A stretch of DNA of 50,964 nt from Sergeia podlipaevii (taxonomy: Eukaryota > Euglenozoa > Kinetoplastea > Trypanosomatida > Trypanosomatidae): contig JASANZ010002131.1 of NCBI GenBank assembly GCA_030849805.1, positions 1 through 50,964 of the forward strand, written 5' to 3'. Made by a program: the position numbers and the translations under genes. The notes under the pieces were generated by a model. It saw only the letters and a list, made by a program, of their open reading frames with translations. It ran no database searches and was not told where the DNA came from. Shown in pieces: positions 18,671-29,753 of this stretch. Positions within the stretch are counted from its first letter, which is position 1. Each line of letters opens with the position of its first letter.

Positions 18671-20100
18671 GCACAGATAGAGAAAAAGGGAAGGGGTGGA
18701 GGGGGTGAGACCCACAAGGAAGTGCAACTTGCGTGAGCATGTAAGGCATTTCTTGTCGTTTGTGTGTTTTTTTTTCTTGCTTTTTCTTTTGTATGGAAGA
18801 AGAAAAGCAGAGGAAGAAGGATTAAGAAAATACAGATGAGAAAAAAAAGAGGGGGAAATTTTTTTCAATTTCTTTCTTTTTCATCCTTTTTTCTTTTGCA
18901 TCAACATGCAAGTGCGTTTGATTAGCTACAACAACCTTTAGTGTCTACTGTGCAGTATATTTATGACTTATCTCTTTTTGTTGGTGCGTATACAAATAGT
19001 AGCGAAAAAGGGATGAAAATATCAATACTTCTATTATCTTTTTCTCTCCTTTTCTTTGATTGCGTGGCATCCATTTTGTCACCTCAAAAATGCATGTTTT
19101 TATGTATCCTATATATTGACTACCTAGCACTTGGTCTGCCTGAACACATTTCTCTGTCCCTCTCTCACTCTGTCTCTTTCTCTAAAAAAAAAAAAAATGC
19201 GTTGTGTAATATAGGTTCATAGTTTCTATAAACACGAGGTAACATATTGAAAGAGATAGCTTATCTCATAGAAAACAACAGACTATTTGAGAAGAAAAAA
19301 AAAATCAAATCAAAAAGAAGTAGTAGAAAAGCTGCACAGCAATAGTGTGCCAATTCGTCTGTTTGTTTTTGTGTCTTCTTTTTTTTTTTTTGCTTCCTAT
19401 TGTTACTGTTTTCTTTCTCATCTTTTTAGGACATTGTGGTTTTTTATTATTATTATTTTGTTGCTACAATTACTTAGACCGCTTGCTATTTAGAAGGGAA
19501 GGAAAAGGCACGTGCAAGCTGTGAAATAGTTTTCAGTCTCATCATTAAAGCTTTCATATTTACGTCAACTGTTTTTTTTTTTGGTTGCTTCGTTGATTGT
19601 TTTTCTTTTCTCGGTTTTCCCCATTCATTTTGCTTTTTTCTTTTTTTTTCGTTTTCTCTGAGCGTATTTCTGATCGTAGTGTGGAGTGTATCTCTTTCTT
19701 TTCGTGGAGCCTAGAAATAAGAAGAAAAAAAGTTTAAACAGAACAACGATTTATTAATAAAAATCAACACATACACAATACTTCAAATAAAGGGAAAAGT
19801 CAGTCGTACAGATACGAAAGACATCCAAGATATTATTTTTTATTTTTTTTTGCGTTTTTGTGGTTTTTTTTATTTCTCATTGATAGATCTCATATTTATT
19901 TATTTTTATCATATTCATTTTTTTTTTCTTCCTGTGTGTGTGTGTGTGCCCAGTTGCGGCACACGAAACTGTCTCGGAAACATCGATTTTTTTTATATCT
20001 TTTTTTTTTTTTTGAAGTGCGTCTGGGCCTATCTGTGCATTTAGATACGTATATATATATTTCTCTCTCTCTTTGTGTATGTGAATTTGCGTTTGCTTCG
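18671..20100. other. 1.5 kb spacer between PLAA and cyclin genes
   Basis: T-rich and A-rich DNA with GTG repeats. Candidate frames are low complexity. No RNA gene recognised. Confidence 0.6.
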
Positions 20101-20237
20101 TCTTTTTTTGTTGTTTGTTACTATTTGCTCCTTGTTGGCTAATCACACAGTGATCACTTTTTGTTGTTGTTACTTTGGTACACTTTTTTTTTTCTTTCTT
20201 TCTCTACCAACCGCTATGTTTTTTCCTGTGCCCCCAG
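20101..20237 (+). promoter_or_regulatory. Two candidate trans-splice acceptors around the cyclin start
   Basis: One T/C-rich tract ends at CACAG (AG 20149-20150), upstream of the ATG at 20216. A second, stronger tract ends at CCCCCAG (AG 20236-20237), which lies after that ATG. Use of the second would remove 48 residues and start at the Met of 20360. Confidence 0.5.
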
Positions 20238-22414
20238 GGACAGAGTCACCCTTCCCGCGGAGTCGAGCGAGGGCCTTCCACTTGTCCGCCTGCGGGACCC
20301 TCAGCAAAGCCCTTGTAAGCCACTTCTTCTCTGAGTCGAGTGCAGGCGATGTGCCTTACATGCCCGCTGCGGATAACACCGAGCGGAGAAGCCAAAACCG
20401 TCCTTCCCAGTCTCCACACACGCGCAAGCAAGGCACCAGTACCATCGTCATTGCTGATGCAGAGGAGCGTAGCAAGCGTACAGAGCCAGCACCCTCGGGG
20501 CAGAGCACCATCACCGCTGCTCCCGCTCTCAACGGAAACGTTCCAGTGGATGGCCCTACACACTGCGGCAGCAACAACAGTATCGTTACCAGCCATGTCA
20601 ACACCTGTGTAGAGAAGAAGCGGTCCTCGACAAGCACGAGCGCTCACAGCTGTGGTGCCAGCGCGACCCCAGCTTCCCCTGCGCTTGCCAGTGCCGATCC
20701 GTCAACGGCGACAGTGACGGCGCCACCCCGCACCCCGCAGTACTGTGCCCTTTTTGTTCTGAGCACCTCGGTGTGTGAGGAGACCTGTATGAGCAAGCAT
20801 AGCAACCGCGTCCTGTCAGAGTCAGAAGCGTTACAGCAGAAACATGAGGATGAATATAACTTTTTGAAACCGGTCATCGCCAACGCCATAGAGCGGGTGA
20901 TAGAGGCGCACGAACGGGCACAGCTGGATGCAATGAAGCTGCCCAGCTGCGGCAACGTTCCGGCAAAGTTGTGTCCGCCTTCAGCGCGGCGGCCGGAGGG
21001 GGCCTCTCCACCAAGAAGAAACGGAAGTGTAGTTGGAGGTGCAGGAGGAGTGGAGGGTGAAGCTACCGCCGCCACCACCCCGTCAACAACAGAAGAGGAC
21101 AGAGTAGCTTCAGTGACAACGACGGCGGCGACAGTCGTCTCCTCGCCCACTGGGGGGCGAAAGGCGAGCAACAGTTTCTATAGCATTCAGAGTTGTGGTG
21201 GCGGCGAGGACAGCATCGCCTTTGCAGTACTGCCGACTGTTGCGGCTGCGGCGTCCTTTGACTTTTCGCCCTTTTCAACCCCGATTCCTGCCCACGACAG
21301 CGCGTATCATCTTTTGAAATCTCTCATCAAGTACACGTACACCTCGCCTTCCGCCATCGTTGTGGCGTGTCTCTACCTTGATCGTTTGTTGTGCAAATAC
21401 AAGAACTTATTTCTATCGAGACACAACGTGTACAAGCTTCTCACTACCGCCATGCGAGTAGCGAGCAAGGTGATGGACACCCGCGTCTTAAACAACCGCG
21501 ACTTCGCCACAGTGGGAAACATGACGAACGAGGAGCTCAACGCGCTCGAAATTTACTTCCTTACCGCCCTGGACTATGAACTCTACCTGTCAGAGAAGGA
21601 GTTCCGCATCTACACAGAGGAACTGGTCGCCTTTGCGCTCGGTCACGGTAGCAGCCCTACTGCGCCACCAGACCTCACACCGGAAAACACCGACCAGACG
21701 TCCTTCTCTTCGCCGCACCCACCACGGAGGCAGCGGTTGGTGTCGATATCGAGGCATGCGCTGCACCACTCTCAAGGGTCCTCTACTAAAGGCAGCATAT
21801 CGGTCACGTCGGTATCGGCACTTGGCGCTGGCTTTGCACTGGCTCAAGCAGAAAAACCACAAGACATTGTGCGTGACGCCAGTGTGAGCGCGCCGCTTCT
21901 CTCTTCTTCCGTTGCTGCTGCTGCTGTTGCAGGAAAAGGGGGAAGCGATGGTGGTAGTGGAGGAGGGGTAAAGAGTCCTGCAACGACGACGACAGCGCCG
22001 AGTAAAGACTGGCTGAGCACAGGGGCGGCGAGCAGCACACAGCCGTTATCATCAAGAGGTGGCACTACAAAGGCCTCCGAGTCCGTCGCTCGAGCCTCAG
22101 CGCGGACGACAAGCAACAACGTGCCTAGCATGCTGCCGCACCTGCCACCTCAGAGAAAATTGAACTTGGCAGTTGTCCCGATTGTAAAGGAAAGGCAAAG
22201 GAAACAGCGCAAGACCAGCGATGTTGCAGAAAATTCACAAGATGATCCTCCACAGGACGAGCGCGTGCGAGCGAGAAATCCGCTCTGCCAGCCGTCAGAC
22301 ACGCTCTTGCAGGCAGAACAGCGGGAGAAGCACTCTAGAGTGAAGAGCAAAACACGCAAGAGGGCCAAAGTACCAGTTAATACGGTAAAGGCGAAGACGG
22401 CAATACAACGCTAG
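20216..22414 (+). CDS. PHO80-type cyclin (732 aa)
   Basis: A single cyclin box of the PHO80/Pcl type (about residues 355-470) holds HLLKSLIKYTYTSPSA, VVACLYLDRLL, TTAMRVASKVMDTRVLNNRDFA and ALEIYFLTALDYELYLSEKEF, all family landmarks. A helix of about 30 residues (near 212, DEYNFLKPVIANAIERVIEA) is probably the N-terminal helix, separated from the box by a 110-residue low-complexity insertion. The tail is Ser/Gly/Thr-rich and ends basic. Members of this family in trypanosomes partner CRKs in cell-cycle control; which CRK is used cannot be told. Start is uncertain: 20216 keeps a GC-rich N-terminus, 20360 is the start if the acceptor at 20237 is used. A second PHO80-type cyclin lies downstream. 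Confidence 0.85.
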   Translation: MFFPVPPGTESPFPRSRARAFHLSACGTLSKALVSHFFSESSAGDVPYMPAADNTERRSQNRPSQSPHTRKQGTSTIVIADAEERSKRTEPAPSGQSTITAAPALNGNVPVDGPTHCGSNNSIVTSHVNTCVEKKRSSTSTSAHSCGASATPASPALASADPSTATVTAPPRTPQYCALFVLSTSVCEETCMSKHSNRVLSESEALQQKHEDEYNFLKPVIANAIERVIEAHERAQLDAMKLPSCGNVPAKLCPPSARRPEGASPPRRNGSVVGGAGGVEGEATAATTPSTTEEDRVASVTTTAATVVSSPTGGRKASNSFYSIQSCGGGEDSIAFAVLPTVAAAASFDFSPFSTPIPAHDSAYHLLKSLIKYTYTSPSAIVVACLYLDRLLCKYKNLFLSRHNVYKLLTTAMRVASKVMDTRVLNNRDFATVGNMTNEELNALEIYFLTALDYELYLSEKEFRIYTEELVAFALGHGSSPTAPPDLTPENTDQTSFSSPHPPRRQRLVSISRHALHHSQGSSTKGSISVTSVSALGAGFALAQAEKPQDIVRDASVSAPLLSSSVAAAAVAGKGGSDGGSGGGVKSPATTTTAPSKDWLSTGAASSTQPLSSRGGTTKASESVARASARTTSNNVPSMLPHLPPQRKLNLAVVPIVKERQRKQRKTSDVAENSQDDPPQDERVRARNPLCQPSDTLLQAEQREKHSRVKSKTRKRAKVPVNTVKAKTAIQR

Positions 22415-23167
22415 GCCACTTATTGTTTGTTTGTTTTGGTGTTATTGTCGTTTGGTGTGTTGGTTTATGTTTGTATAACATTTTTTTTTTTTTGCTGTTG
22501 CTGTTGTTGTTGTTGTTGTCACCTGAGTCTTTATTGACTACATTGAAAAAGCTACACGCGTCTCTTTCTCTTTCTTTTTTTTTTTTCAGATTCGGATGTA
22601 TGATTTTGTTCATTTTGAAAAAAAAAATCCCTCTTATGTGTGTTATTTTTGTTCTGCGTCTGTGTGTGTGTATGTGTGTATGTGTGTGTGACATTCAAAC
22701 GAAGTATGCCTTGTTCTTGTGCGTATAAAGGATGCTTTTTGTTTCTGTATTTTATTTTATTTTTATTTTTATTATTATTATTTTCTCTTTAAAGTCACCT
22801 CTTTTTTTTTTTGTCGCCAAATATCATTTGAGCACAATATCCTAAGTACGTATTATTATTATTGTTGTTGTACTTCTTATTATTATTTTTCTTTTTTTTT
22901 CTCTTTCGAACTTTGTAGAAAAAAAAAAAAGGTGTGAACAGATGTAAAAGGAAAGGAAAAAAAAAGCATATATATATATAGGACTGAAAAAGCGACACAC
23001 AAACAAGTTTGTGTTTAGAGGGAGACGTTTAGTATACGAAACTTAAACGGAGAAAGAAAGCTCACGCACACACACGAAAAAATGGAAAGCATGGCTAAAA
23101 GATTGGAAGCAAATAAACTTATAAGTGGAGAAAAGGAAGAGGATTGTGACTTCTTCCTCTTGAAGTT

Positions 23168-23191
23168 CTTTCTTTCTTTCTTTCTTTCTTT
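23168..23191. repeat. (CTTT)n microsatellite
   Basis: About six CTTT units in spacer DNA. Confidence 0.85.
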
Positions 23192-24761
23192 TTGTGTGTG
23201 TGTGCGCATGTATGTACTTATTCGATCTCATGTTTATGTGCCAATGTCTTCATACTCAAAGTGGAGTAGGCGCGGTTCGGTATCGTAAATGTGTAACACG
23301 CGCTCACTTTTTTTTTTTTGCTCTTGTAGTTTGTGGCTTCACTAACTTTATAAATAGGTACATAGGCTACCACATAAACTTTCCTTTTCACTTTATCTTT
23401 TTTATTTTTTTTTTACCTTTTCCTCAAAAAAAAAAAAAAAAATTATTGTTAGTAGTAGTAGTAGTAAAAATGAAGGCACTTCTTATGGGTCCTTCAATGG
23501 TTCACCTCACTCTTTTATTATTATTACTAGTGTACACTACGGATGACGCGCTTATTTTTTAAAAAAAAAAAGTTGTTCTTATTATTATTAGTACTGTTCA
23601 CTATATATATCAAGATTGTCACACTATTTTTCTACCTTCTTATATCTATCTATATATATATATATCAATAAATTTTTTTCCAATTGCGCTGGAGGTCTTT
23701 TTCTTTTTTGTAAGCGTACTTCTCCATCTTGTTTCAAGTGTGCTTTTAAAAAAAAAAAAAAAGCACTCTTGCTTGTGTGTACGTCTATGCGTGTACGTGG
23801 CTTCTGCCACTAGAGTATCTTAAACAATTTTTTGATCCTATCTTTTATCTTTATTTTATCTCTCTTGCTTCCAGCGGCACATTTAAAAAAAAAAAAATGT
23901 CAGTACATGCACGCGCGTACGTGCGTCCATGTATATATAAAGCAAATGTTTTCATGGTACAACAACATTAACGCAAATGTATGTAACATTTATTGGTTCT
24001 TTATGCCTTTTTTTTTTTTAATATCTGTATAGATGAGTGATCTGGAGATGAAAGGATTGAAAGGCAAATTAACTCACTTGTTTTCAAGCACTATACGCGA
24101 AAGAGATAGAGAGAGAGAGAGGGAGAGGGAGAGGGTCTTTATAGTGCAAAACCGAAAAGCATGTTACAGGGCTTGTCACTTTCTTGGGGTGCGTTTTCTT
24201 TATTGATATGATTTTATCTCTCTCTCTCTCTCCTCTCTCTCTCTGTATGTGTGTGTGTGTGTACCTGTAATAGTGAGCATACACTTACATAAACGCATCT
24301 TCTGCTCGCACAGATTTGTATGGCTCTTTTTTGTTATTAATTTCATTAATTTTCTTTTTATTTGTTTTCACTGCAGAGGAGGGGGGAAAAAAAAGAAAAA
24401 AGAGATACACAATCAGTAGTATATGTGAAATCCTCGCTATTCCATAGTATTTGTACGTATAACATATAAAGCACATATCTTAGAGTGGTGTGCGGGAAGT
24501 GTGGGGGAAAAAAAAATTTTAGCTCCAACAGTAATATGAATAATAAGTGTGTGTGTGTACGTGCGTTACAAGCTATATGTGCTCTTTCTCAAGGGGAATA
24601 TAGAGTGCAGTGGCTCCCCTACCCACCTCCAGCTGTTTTACTTTCTTTTGTCGATCATTGTCACACTAAGTCGTCACATAACGATTGTTGTGATTTAAAG
24701 CAGATCTTCAGTGTGCGTACACATGCCTGTACGTTTGTACATGTATATATGTGTGTACGTA

Positions 24762-24787
24762 TGTGTGTGTGTGTGTGTGTGTGTGTG
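24762..24787. repeat. (TG)13 microsatellite
   Basis: Twenty-six bases of perfect TG alternation. Confidence 0.95.
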
Positions 24788-25370
24788 CCTGTCATTGATT
24801 AAGCCACATGTCTGTCTTACGTTTGGGAAATGTCTGTCTTTTTGGTGTTGTTGTTGTTTGTTTGGTGATGTTTGTTTTGAAACGGGTAAATTGCACTTTA
24901 GAAATGGTAAACTGAAAAGGAGAAGAAGAGAAGAAACAGACTCAAATGTGGAATACATACATATATATACGTATCCTTGGCTGACGTGAGAGTGGGTATG
25001 TTTTATTCAATTAAAACAAAAGCAAAAGAAAAGGGCATCAGCAGAAAACACAACTATCTGAATACCATATATATATATATGGAAGGCAATTAGATCTGCC
25101 ATCGTGCATTGCTCTTGCTGTCACACACACTCTCTCTTTATTTGTTAATTTCACCTGTTCACTGCTCCTACTCCTTGGAATACATATTTATATATTTTTG
25201 TCACTTCTCTTTCACTTTACTTTCATTTTTTATCTTCTTCTTTTTTTTTTTCTCTCCAACTCACACAAACACTTTTGAAAAATGTGCTTCTATAAGTGTG
25301 CTTTTCATTCTTTTGTTGTTGGTGGTTGTTGTTGTCGTCGTTGTTTCAGTTCATTACACAATTACTTCTG

Positions 25371-25401
<31 letters not shown>

Positions 25402-25529
25402 CTACGTTCATATTGCTTTTATTTATTTATCATTATTATTAGTGTTCGTATCCTAACATTCTCGAGTACCGATTTACTTCTCTTTGAGATACAAGAAAAA
25501 GGAAAATAGGAAAATAATATATTGAACTG

Positions 25530-25572
25530 CCGCTACGGTGTGGTAATTCACGGCCGTGCTTAGTACGGCGGG
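25530..25572. repeat. Imperfect inverted repeat with a central palindrome
   Basis: CCGCTAC on the left can pair with GTACGGCGG on the right apart from a two-base bulge; between them lies the ten-base palindrome CACGGCCGTG (25549-25558). GC-rich compared with the flanks. Role unknown. Confidence 0.45.
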
Positions 25573-26720
25573 GTACACACATACACACATCTTCTCGCTT
25601 TTGTGTATCCCTCTCGTTCTCCGCTTTCTTAATTCTTCCTTCACTGCACGTGGTGGTTCTCAAGGGAAGAAAAAATAGATTTAAAACAATATATAAATAT
25701 ATAGTCTGCAGGTCAGTACTAGGACGCATAGCGCGTACGCACACACAGTCAGAGCCCTTTTCTTCTTCTTTTTTTTTCTTTTGAGTCTCATATCATCTTA
25801 CGTGCACTTACGCACAATACATATATATAGAGAGAGAGGAGGCACTGATATTGAATTGCGTATAGGAAAAAAAAGGGAGGGGGGAAAAGAAAAGAAAGTG
25901 AAGATCGCTGATATTCATTCGGTGTAGATTCCTTCTACATCTCCCACTATATCTTTTATTACCACTATATCATTTGTTGGTTCATTCTCAGAATTGCTAA
26001 TTCTTTTTTTTTTCGCAAGCTTTTTTTTCGAATAGTAACAATAAAAGAAAAAGGGGAGGAGGACCAGGAGAAAAAGAAAGAAGAGAGAACGCGATATTTT
26101 TGTTGTAAGAAGGGATAGAGGGCTTGCGTCATTGTTATTCTTTGTTGCTCACGTACTTTCTTCTCTCTCCCTCTCTTGGAGAGAAAGCAACCGCTACTAT
26201 TAGTTGTCTAGACGAAGGTTCAATTACACGCACGCGCACGCACACACGCACACATTGATACGCGTATACCGTATTTTCTTTTTTTTTTTAGTGTGCTTGT
26301 GCTGTAAGAACGTAGCTGCCGCTGCTTCTTCCAGCTCTTTTATTTTCTTTGTTGCGTAGGGCGGCACTCTCAGATATATATATATATATATTCAAGGCTG
26401 TGTTGTAGTGTGGTTACATTGTAATCGTTTTATTTTCATCATTATTATTATTTCCTCTTTTAGGTTGTTGAATATTTTTTTTTGCTTTTTTTTTGGTGGT
26501 GATTTACGATTTTGTTTGTTTGTTTGTTGTTGTTTTGAAGTACTTTCTGTATGAAAGGTAGAAAGTGTTGCTCCTCGCTCCATTTTTCTCTCCTTTTTTT
26601 TTGTCATAATCAATACTCAAGCAGCAAAAGCTATCGGGCTGGCTTCCCCCTTTTTTTTTTGATATATATTATTTATTTATATTTTATCACCTTGTGCTTC
26701 CGAAGCGATAAAGGTATTTT

Positions 26721-26744
26721 CATTCTTTCCTACGGCAATCTCAG
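26721..26744 (+). promoter_or_regulatory. Trans-splice acceptor for the second cyclin
   Basis: T/C tract ending in CTCAG (AG 26743-26744), 100 bases before the ATG at 26845. A stronger T run lies further up, near 26650. Confidence 0.5.
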
Positions 26745-26844
26745 AAACAGCAACAATATATATATTGAGGAGAAAGAGTGAGTGTGGAGTTGAGAGAATT
26801 TTTTTTTAAGAAAAAGAATATCCCACAGCACGTAATATATATCG

Positions 26845-29445
26845 ATGTCGTCATCATCACCTTTGCCAACAGCGCAAGCATCAACAGTAGCAGGGCATCC
26901 CTCCGGCACGAGACCCCCGTTAACGGTTGCGCGCCTGCTTGTCAAACTGTATGGCCTTTACGATATGCCACGGGCGATGTCTCAGCTAAACCCCCGTCAG
27001 GAGCAGATTGAGCTTATCTTTAGGCCAAGCGTCAAGTACTACTATCATGACAAACGAGTTGCGCAGCTAGACCTGCAAGAGCAGTGTGTGGCGGTATCAC
27101 CGGCGTCGATCATGTTCAAGAACGATCGGTTTGTGTTGGACTTTGAAAACCCCAATACATGGCGTGTGATGACTCATAGCACCAACTTTCGCAACTCTCT
27201 TTCTGAAGCACACTTTGCTGGGGTCAACCTTGCCGCCAATGTAGAGGCCGCTGGTACCAGCAGCAACAACAACAACAACAACAGCAACGCTGCTGCTGTA
27301 GCACCAACAGCTGCGAGCACCCCGGGAAACATACTTACTTTGGAATTCCCTAGCCGCGTCGACCTGAAGGTGATCGTGGACATATTGGTGTGTGTGCGTC
27401 AGCGTCGCATTGGGTCTTCCGCGGTGCGGTGGATGAACCTGTCGAACCCGGAGGAACTCCGATGTAGTATGTTTTCTGCTTCAGAGGGAGAGGTGGCGCG
27501 GCACAAGATAGTGAACCGCTTCGTTGGCCTCCCTGTGGGCCATCTCTTCTGCACAGTCAGCTTACCCCACGTGGAAGATGACTTGAGGACCTTGCCGGAT
27601 GCCAAAACGCGTATTCTTGATGCCGTGGATCGCCTTGAGTTAAACCACAACTTGCTGCACAAGTATTATAGTGGTTACCCAAACCCAGCAAACCCGCCCG
27701 TGACACGCAAAACCTTCGCGGAGCGCTTGATGAACGGTGAAAGCGAGGCCGCTATTTACAATGAAATGCGCCTCCAGGCAGATCCTCAGTTATACGTGAG
27801 ACGTGTACAGGAAGTACTTGCCAATTACCCGCCTTCACCACAGAACACTGAGTTCTGCAACGTTACCGCTGAGACCCTTCTTACTCAGCACGTTGGGCAC
27901 GAAGAGCGGTTGATTCGTCACATGAGCTCAGAGCTTGGCCCTGAGGTGGGCTCTATCTCCCCAAGAACCCGACGTATGGTGTATCGCTGGTACTTTGATA
28001 AGTCCGATGAAGACCTGATGGATTGTATCAAGGACACGTACGGCCTGGACCGGGACCTTATCGACTACGAGCCCAACCTCTTCATGTCTCTGGTGGCGAA
28101 ACGATACCAACCGGAGTTGAAGCCATCGATGTATAACTTTCCCCTAATCAAATTTTCACCAGATCGTCGTGTTAGCTTTGGCGACTGTCTGCGATTTCCG
28201 GTCAACAGGGGGAGTACTCGGTACGGTGATGCCGCGCTTGCTGCCCGTAGCAAGCGTCCTCTCATGTGTCTCTCGCCGAGAGAGCGGCCTCTGAAAGGGA
28301 GCAAGCCTGGAGTGAACATGAGCGAGATTGACATTCTCATGGAGAAGTACGAGCCAGAATTTGATCAATTAGTGCCTGCAGTGCTGGACGCAATGGACAC
28401 TGTGGTGAAAAACCATGAGAACCTTGTGGGCAACATGGGTGAAGAGGCTCTTGATAAGCGCTTTGCCATCTTTGAGGTGCGCTCACCTCTGTTTTCGTAC
28501 ATGCACGTGCTGAACAGTATCGCACGACAGACCTACATCTCCCCCAGCTCTCTCCTTGGCGCTCTTATTTATCTTGACCGCCTCTGCATGCGCTATGCAT
28601 CGCTACTGCTGACGAAAACATACATGGAGCGGTTGTTCGTTATGGCGGTGCGTATTGCGAATAAGGTGATTGACCTGCGCGGCATCAACAACAAGAACTT
28701 TGCGAATGCGGTGGGGCTAAACTTAGAGTATTTCAACAAGATGGAGGAGACGCTGCTGAAGCTGCTCGAGTTTGATCTTTATCTTCCTCCAGAGGAGTTT
28801 TACAGTTATGCGAATCTGATCGTCCCCAATACTTTCGTGCAAACGCGGCGTAGCATTGTTCACGGCAGCGGAAGTCTTTCCATCCCAGTCGTTGTGCCAC
28901 CACCACCACCACTACCCGTGGCAACCGCCTCTGCTGCGACAGCGTCAAGGGATGAGGGACTAAGAGCTGGCAAGGAAGCAAACGAAAGTGCGAAGCGGTC
29001 TGAGGGAGGCAATCATATGCACAACAACAACAACAACAACAACAACAACATTACAGACAGCAGGTGCAGCGATCAAGTGGATGTCGTAGACGTCGACGTA
29101 GTAACTACTGGGACGTGCCGCGCAACGCATAATACCTCCCCGCCGCTGAAAGCCGCAGTCACTGCCACAGTGATGATGAATGGTGGTGCCACCGCACGTA
29201 GTGCAGAGGAAAATAGAAGTAACCGAGTAATGAACGCCAGTACTGGGGCTCTCCCAAACCTTCCTCAGGAATTTGAAACGTACTCGGATGGCATGCACGA
29301 CCAAAGCGCTCGCATCGAGCGATATGTGTCGTCTTTCCGATCCCCCGCGCCTCCGTTACCACAGCCTTCCCCAGCACAGGTCCCACGGGGAAACAGTGAA
29401 AAGTACCCAGATAGCAAATGGGTTAGGGGGTATGATGCGGTCTAA
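26845..29445 (+). CDS. PHO80-type cyclin with a novel N-terminal region (866 aa)
   Basis: The C-terminal half carries a PHO80/Pcl-type cyclin box (about residues 505-665): AVLDAMDTVVKNHENL, YISPSSLLGALIYLDRL, MAVRIANKVIDLRGINNKNF and LLKLLEFDLYLPPEEFYSYA. The N-terminal 500 residues are folded-looking, not low complexity, apart from an Asn run near residue 143. They include a beta-rich segment (about 58-190, with KYYYHDKRVAQLDL and FVLDFENPNTWRVM) that recalls a PH-like fold, and a helical segment (about 245-430). This extension is not part of the usual cyclin. The tail after residue 665 is low complexity with a second Asn run. It resembles the upstream cyclin in the box, so they are probably old paralogues. 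CRK partner unknown. The ATG at 26845 is the first after the acceptor. Confidence 0.85.
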   Translation: MSSSSPLPTAQASTVAGHPSGTRPPLTVARLLVKLYGLYDMPRAMSQLNPRQEQIELIFRPSVKYYYHDKRVAQLDLQEQCVAVSPASIMFKNDRFVLDFENPNTWRVMTHSTNFRNSLSEAHFAGVNLAANVEAAGTSSNNNNNNSNAAAVAPTAASTPGNILTLEFPSRVDLKVIVDILVCVRQRRIGSSAVRWMNLSNPEELRCSMFSASEGEVARHKIVNRFVGLPVGHLFCTVSLPHVEDDLRTLPDAKTRILDAVDRLELNHNLLHKYYSGYPNPANPPVTRKTFAERLMNGESEAAIYNEMRLQADPQLYVRRVQEVLANYPPSPQNTEFCNVTAETLLTQHVGHEERLIRHMSSELGPEVGSISPRTRRMVYRWYFDKSDEDLMDCIKDTYGLDRDLIDYEPNLFMSLVAKRYQPELKPSMYNFPLIKFSPDRRVSFGDCLRFPVNRGSTRYGDAALAARSKRPLMCLSPRERPLKGSKPGVNMSEIDILMEKYEPEFDQLVPAVLDAMDTVVKNHENLVGNMGEEALDKRFAIFEVRSPLFSYMHVLNSIARQTYISPSSLLGALIYLDRLCMRYASLLLTKTYMERLFVMAVRIANKVIDLRGINNKNFANAVGLNLEYFNKMEETLLKLLEFDLYLPPEEFYSYANLIVPNTFVQTRRSIVHGSGSLSIPVVVPPPPPLPVATASAATASRDEGLRAGKEANESAKRSEGGNHMHNNNNNNNNNITDSRCSDQVDVVDVDVVTTGTCRATHNTSPPLKAAVTATVMMNGGATARSAEENRSNRVMNASTGALPNLPQEFETYSDGMHDQSARIERYVSSFRSPAPPLPQPSPAQVPRGNSEKYPDSKWVRGYDAV

Positions 29446-29596
29446 GAAAGAAATCTGAGAACTCCTGTCGCTTATATTTATATATAGCTGTACTCTCCTC
29501 CTTCCTTTCTTCCTTATCTTTGTCTGTGTATGTGTGTGTGCGTGTGCGTGTGTGTGTGTGTCTCTCTCTTCTTTCTTGTTTATTGCTATCATTGGC

Positions 29597-29624
29597 ATTA
29601 TTATTATTATTATTATTATTATTA
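29597..29624. repeat. (ATT)n microsatellite
   Basis: About nine perfect ATT units. Confidence 0.9.
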
Positions 29625-29722
29625 TAGTCAATGAAAACAGTGTTGTTATCGTTTTAAAAAAAGAAAAACTATTATTTCTATTATTGTTAGTAGTAGTAGC
29701 AGTAGTTTCCTTTCAATGTATG

Positions 29723-29725
<3 letters not shown>

Positions 29726-29753
<28 letters not shown>
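29726..29753. repeat. (AT)14 microsatellite
   Basis: Perfect AT alternation. Confidence 0.95.

Larger units (their letters stand above)
22415..26720. other. 4.3 kb gene-free stretch between two cyclin genes
   Basis: The longest spacer in the window. It contains (GTT)n, (TATT)n, (CTTT)n, (TG)n and (CT)n microsatellites, many homopolymers, and a small GC-rich patch at 25528-25572. A 30-codon frame at 23470-23562 looks like a bare signal peptide next to an ATT repeat and was not accepted. No tRNA, rRNA, SL RNA or confident snoRNA seen. Both flanking genes are on the + strand, so it is not a strand switch. Confidence 0.6.

Noticed and set aside
23470..23562. 30-codon ORF resembling a signal peptide
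   Set aside because: Overlaps an ATT repeat giving Leu codons and stops at once; too short to support.
26210..26240. tRNA T-loop-like GGTTCAATT
   Set aside because: No matching acceptor, D or anticodon arms around it.
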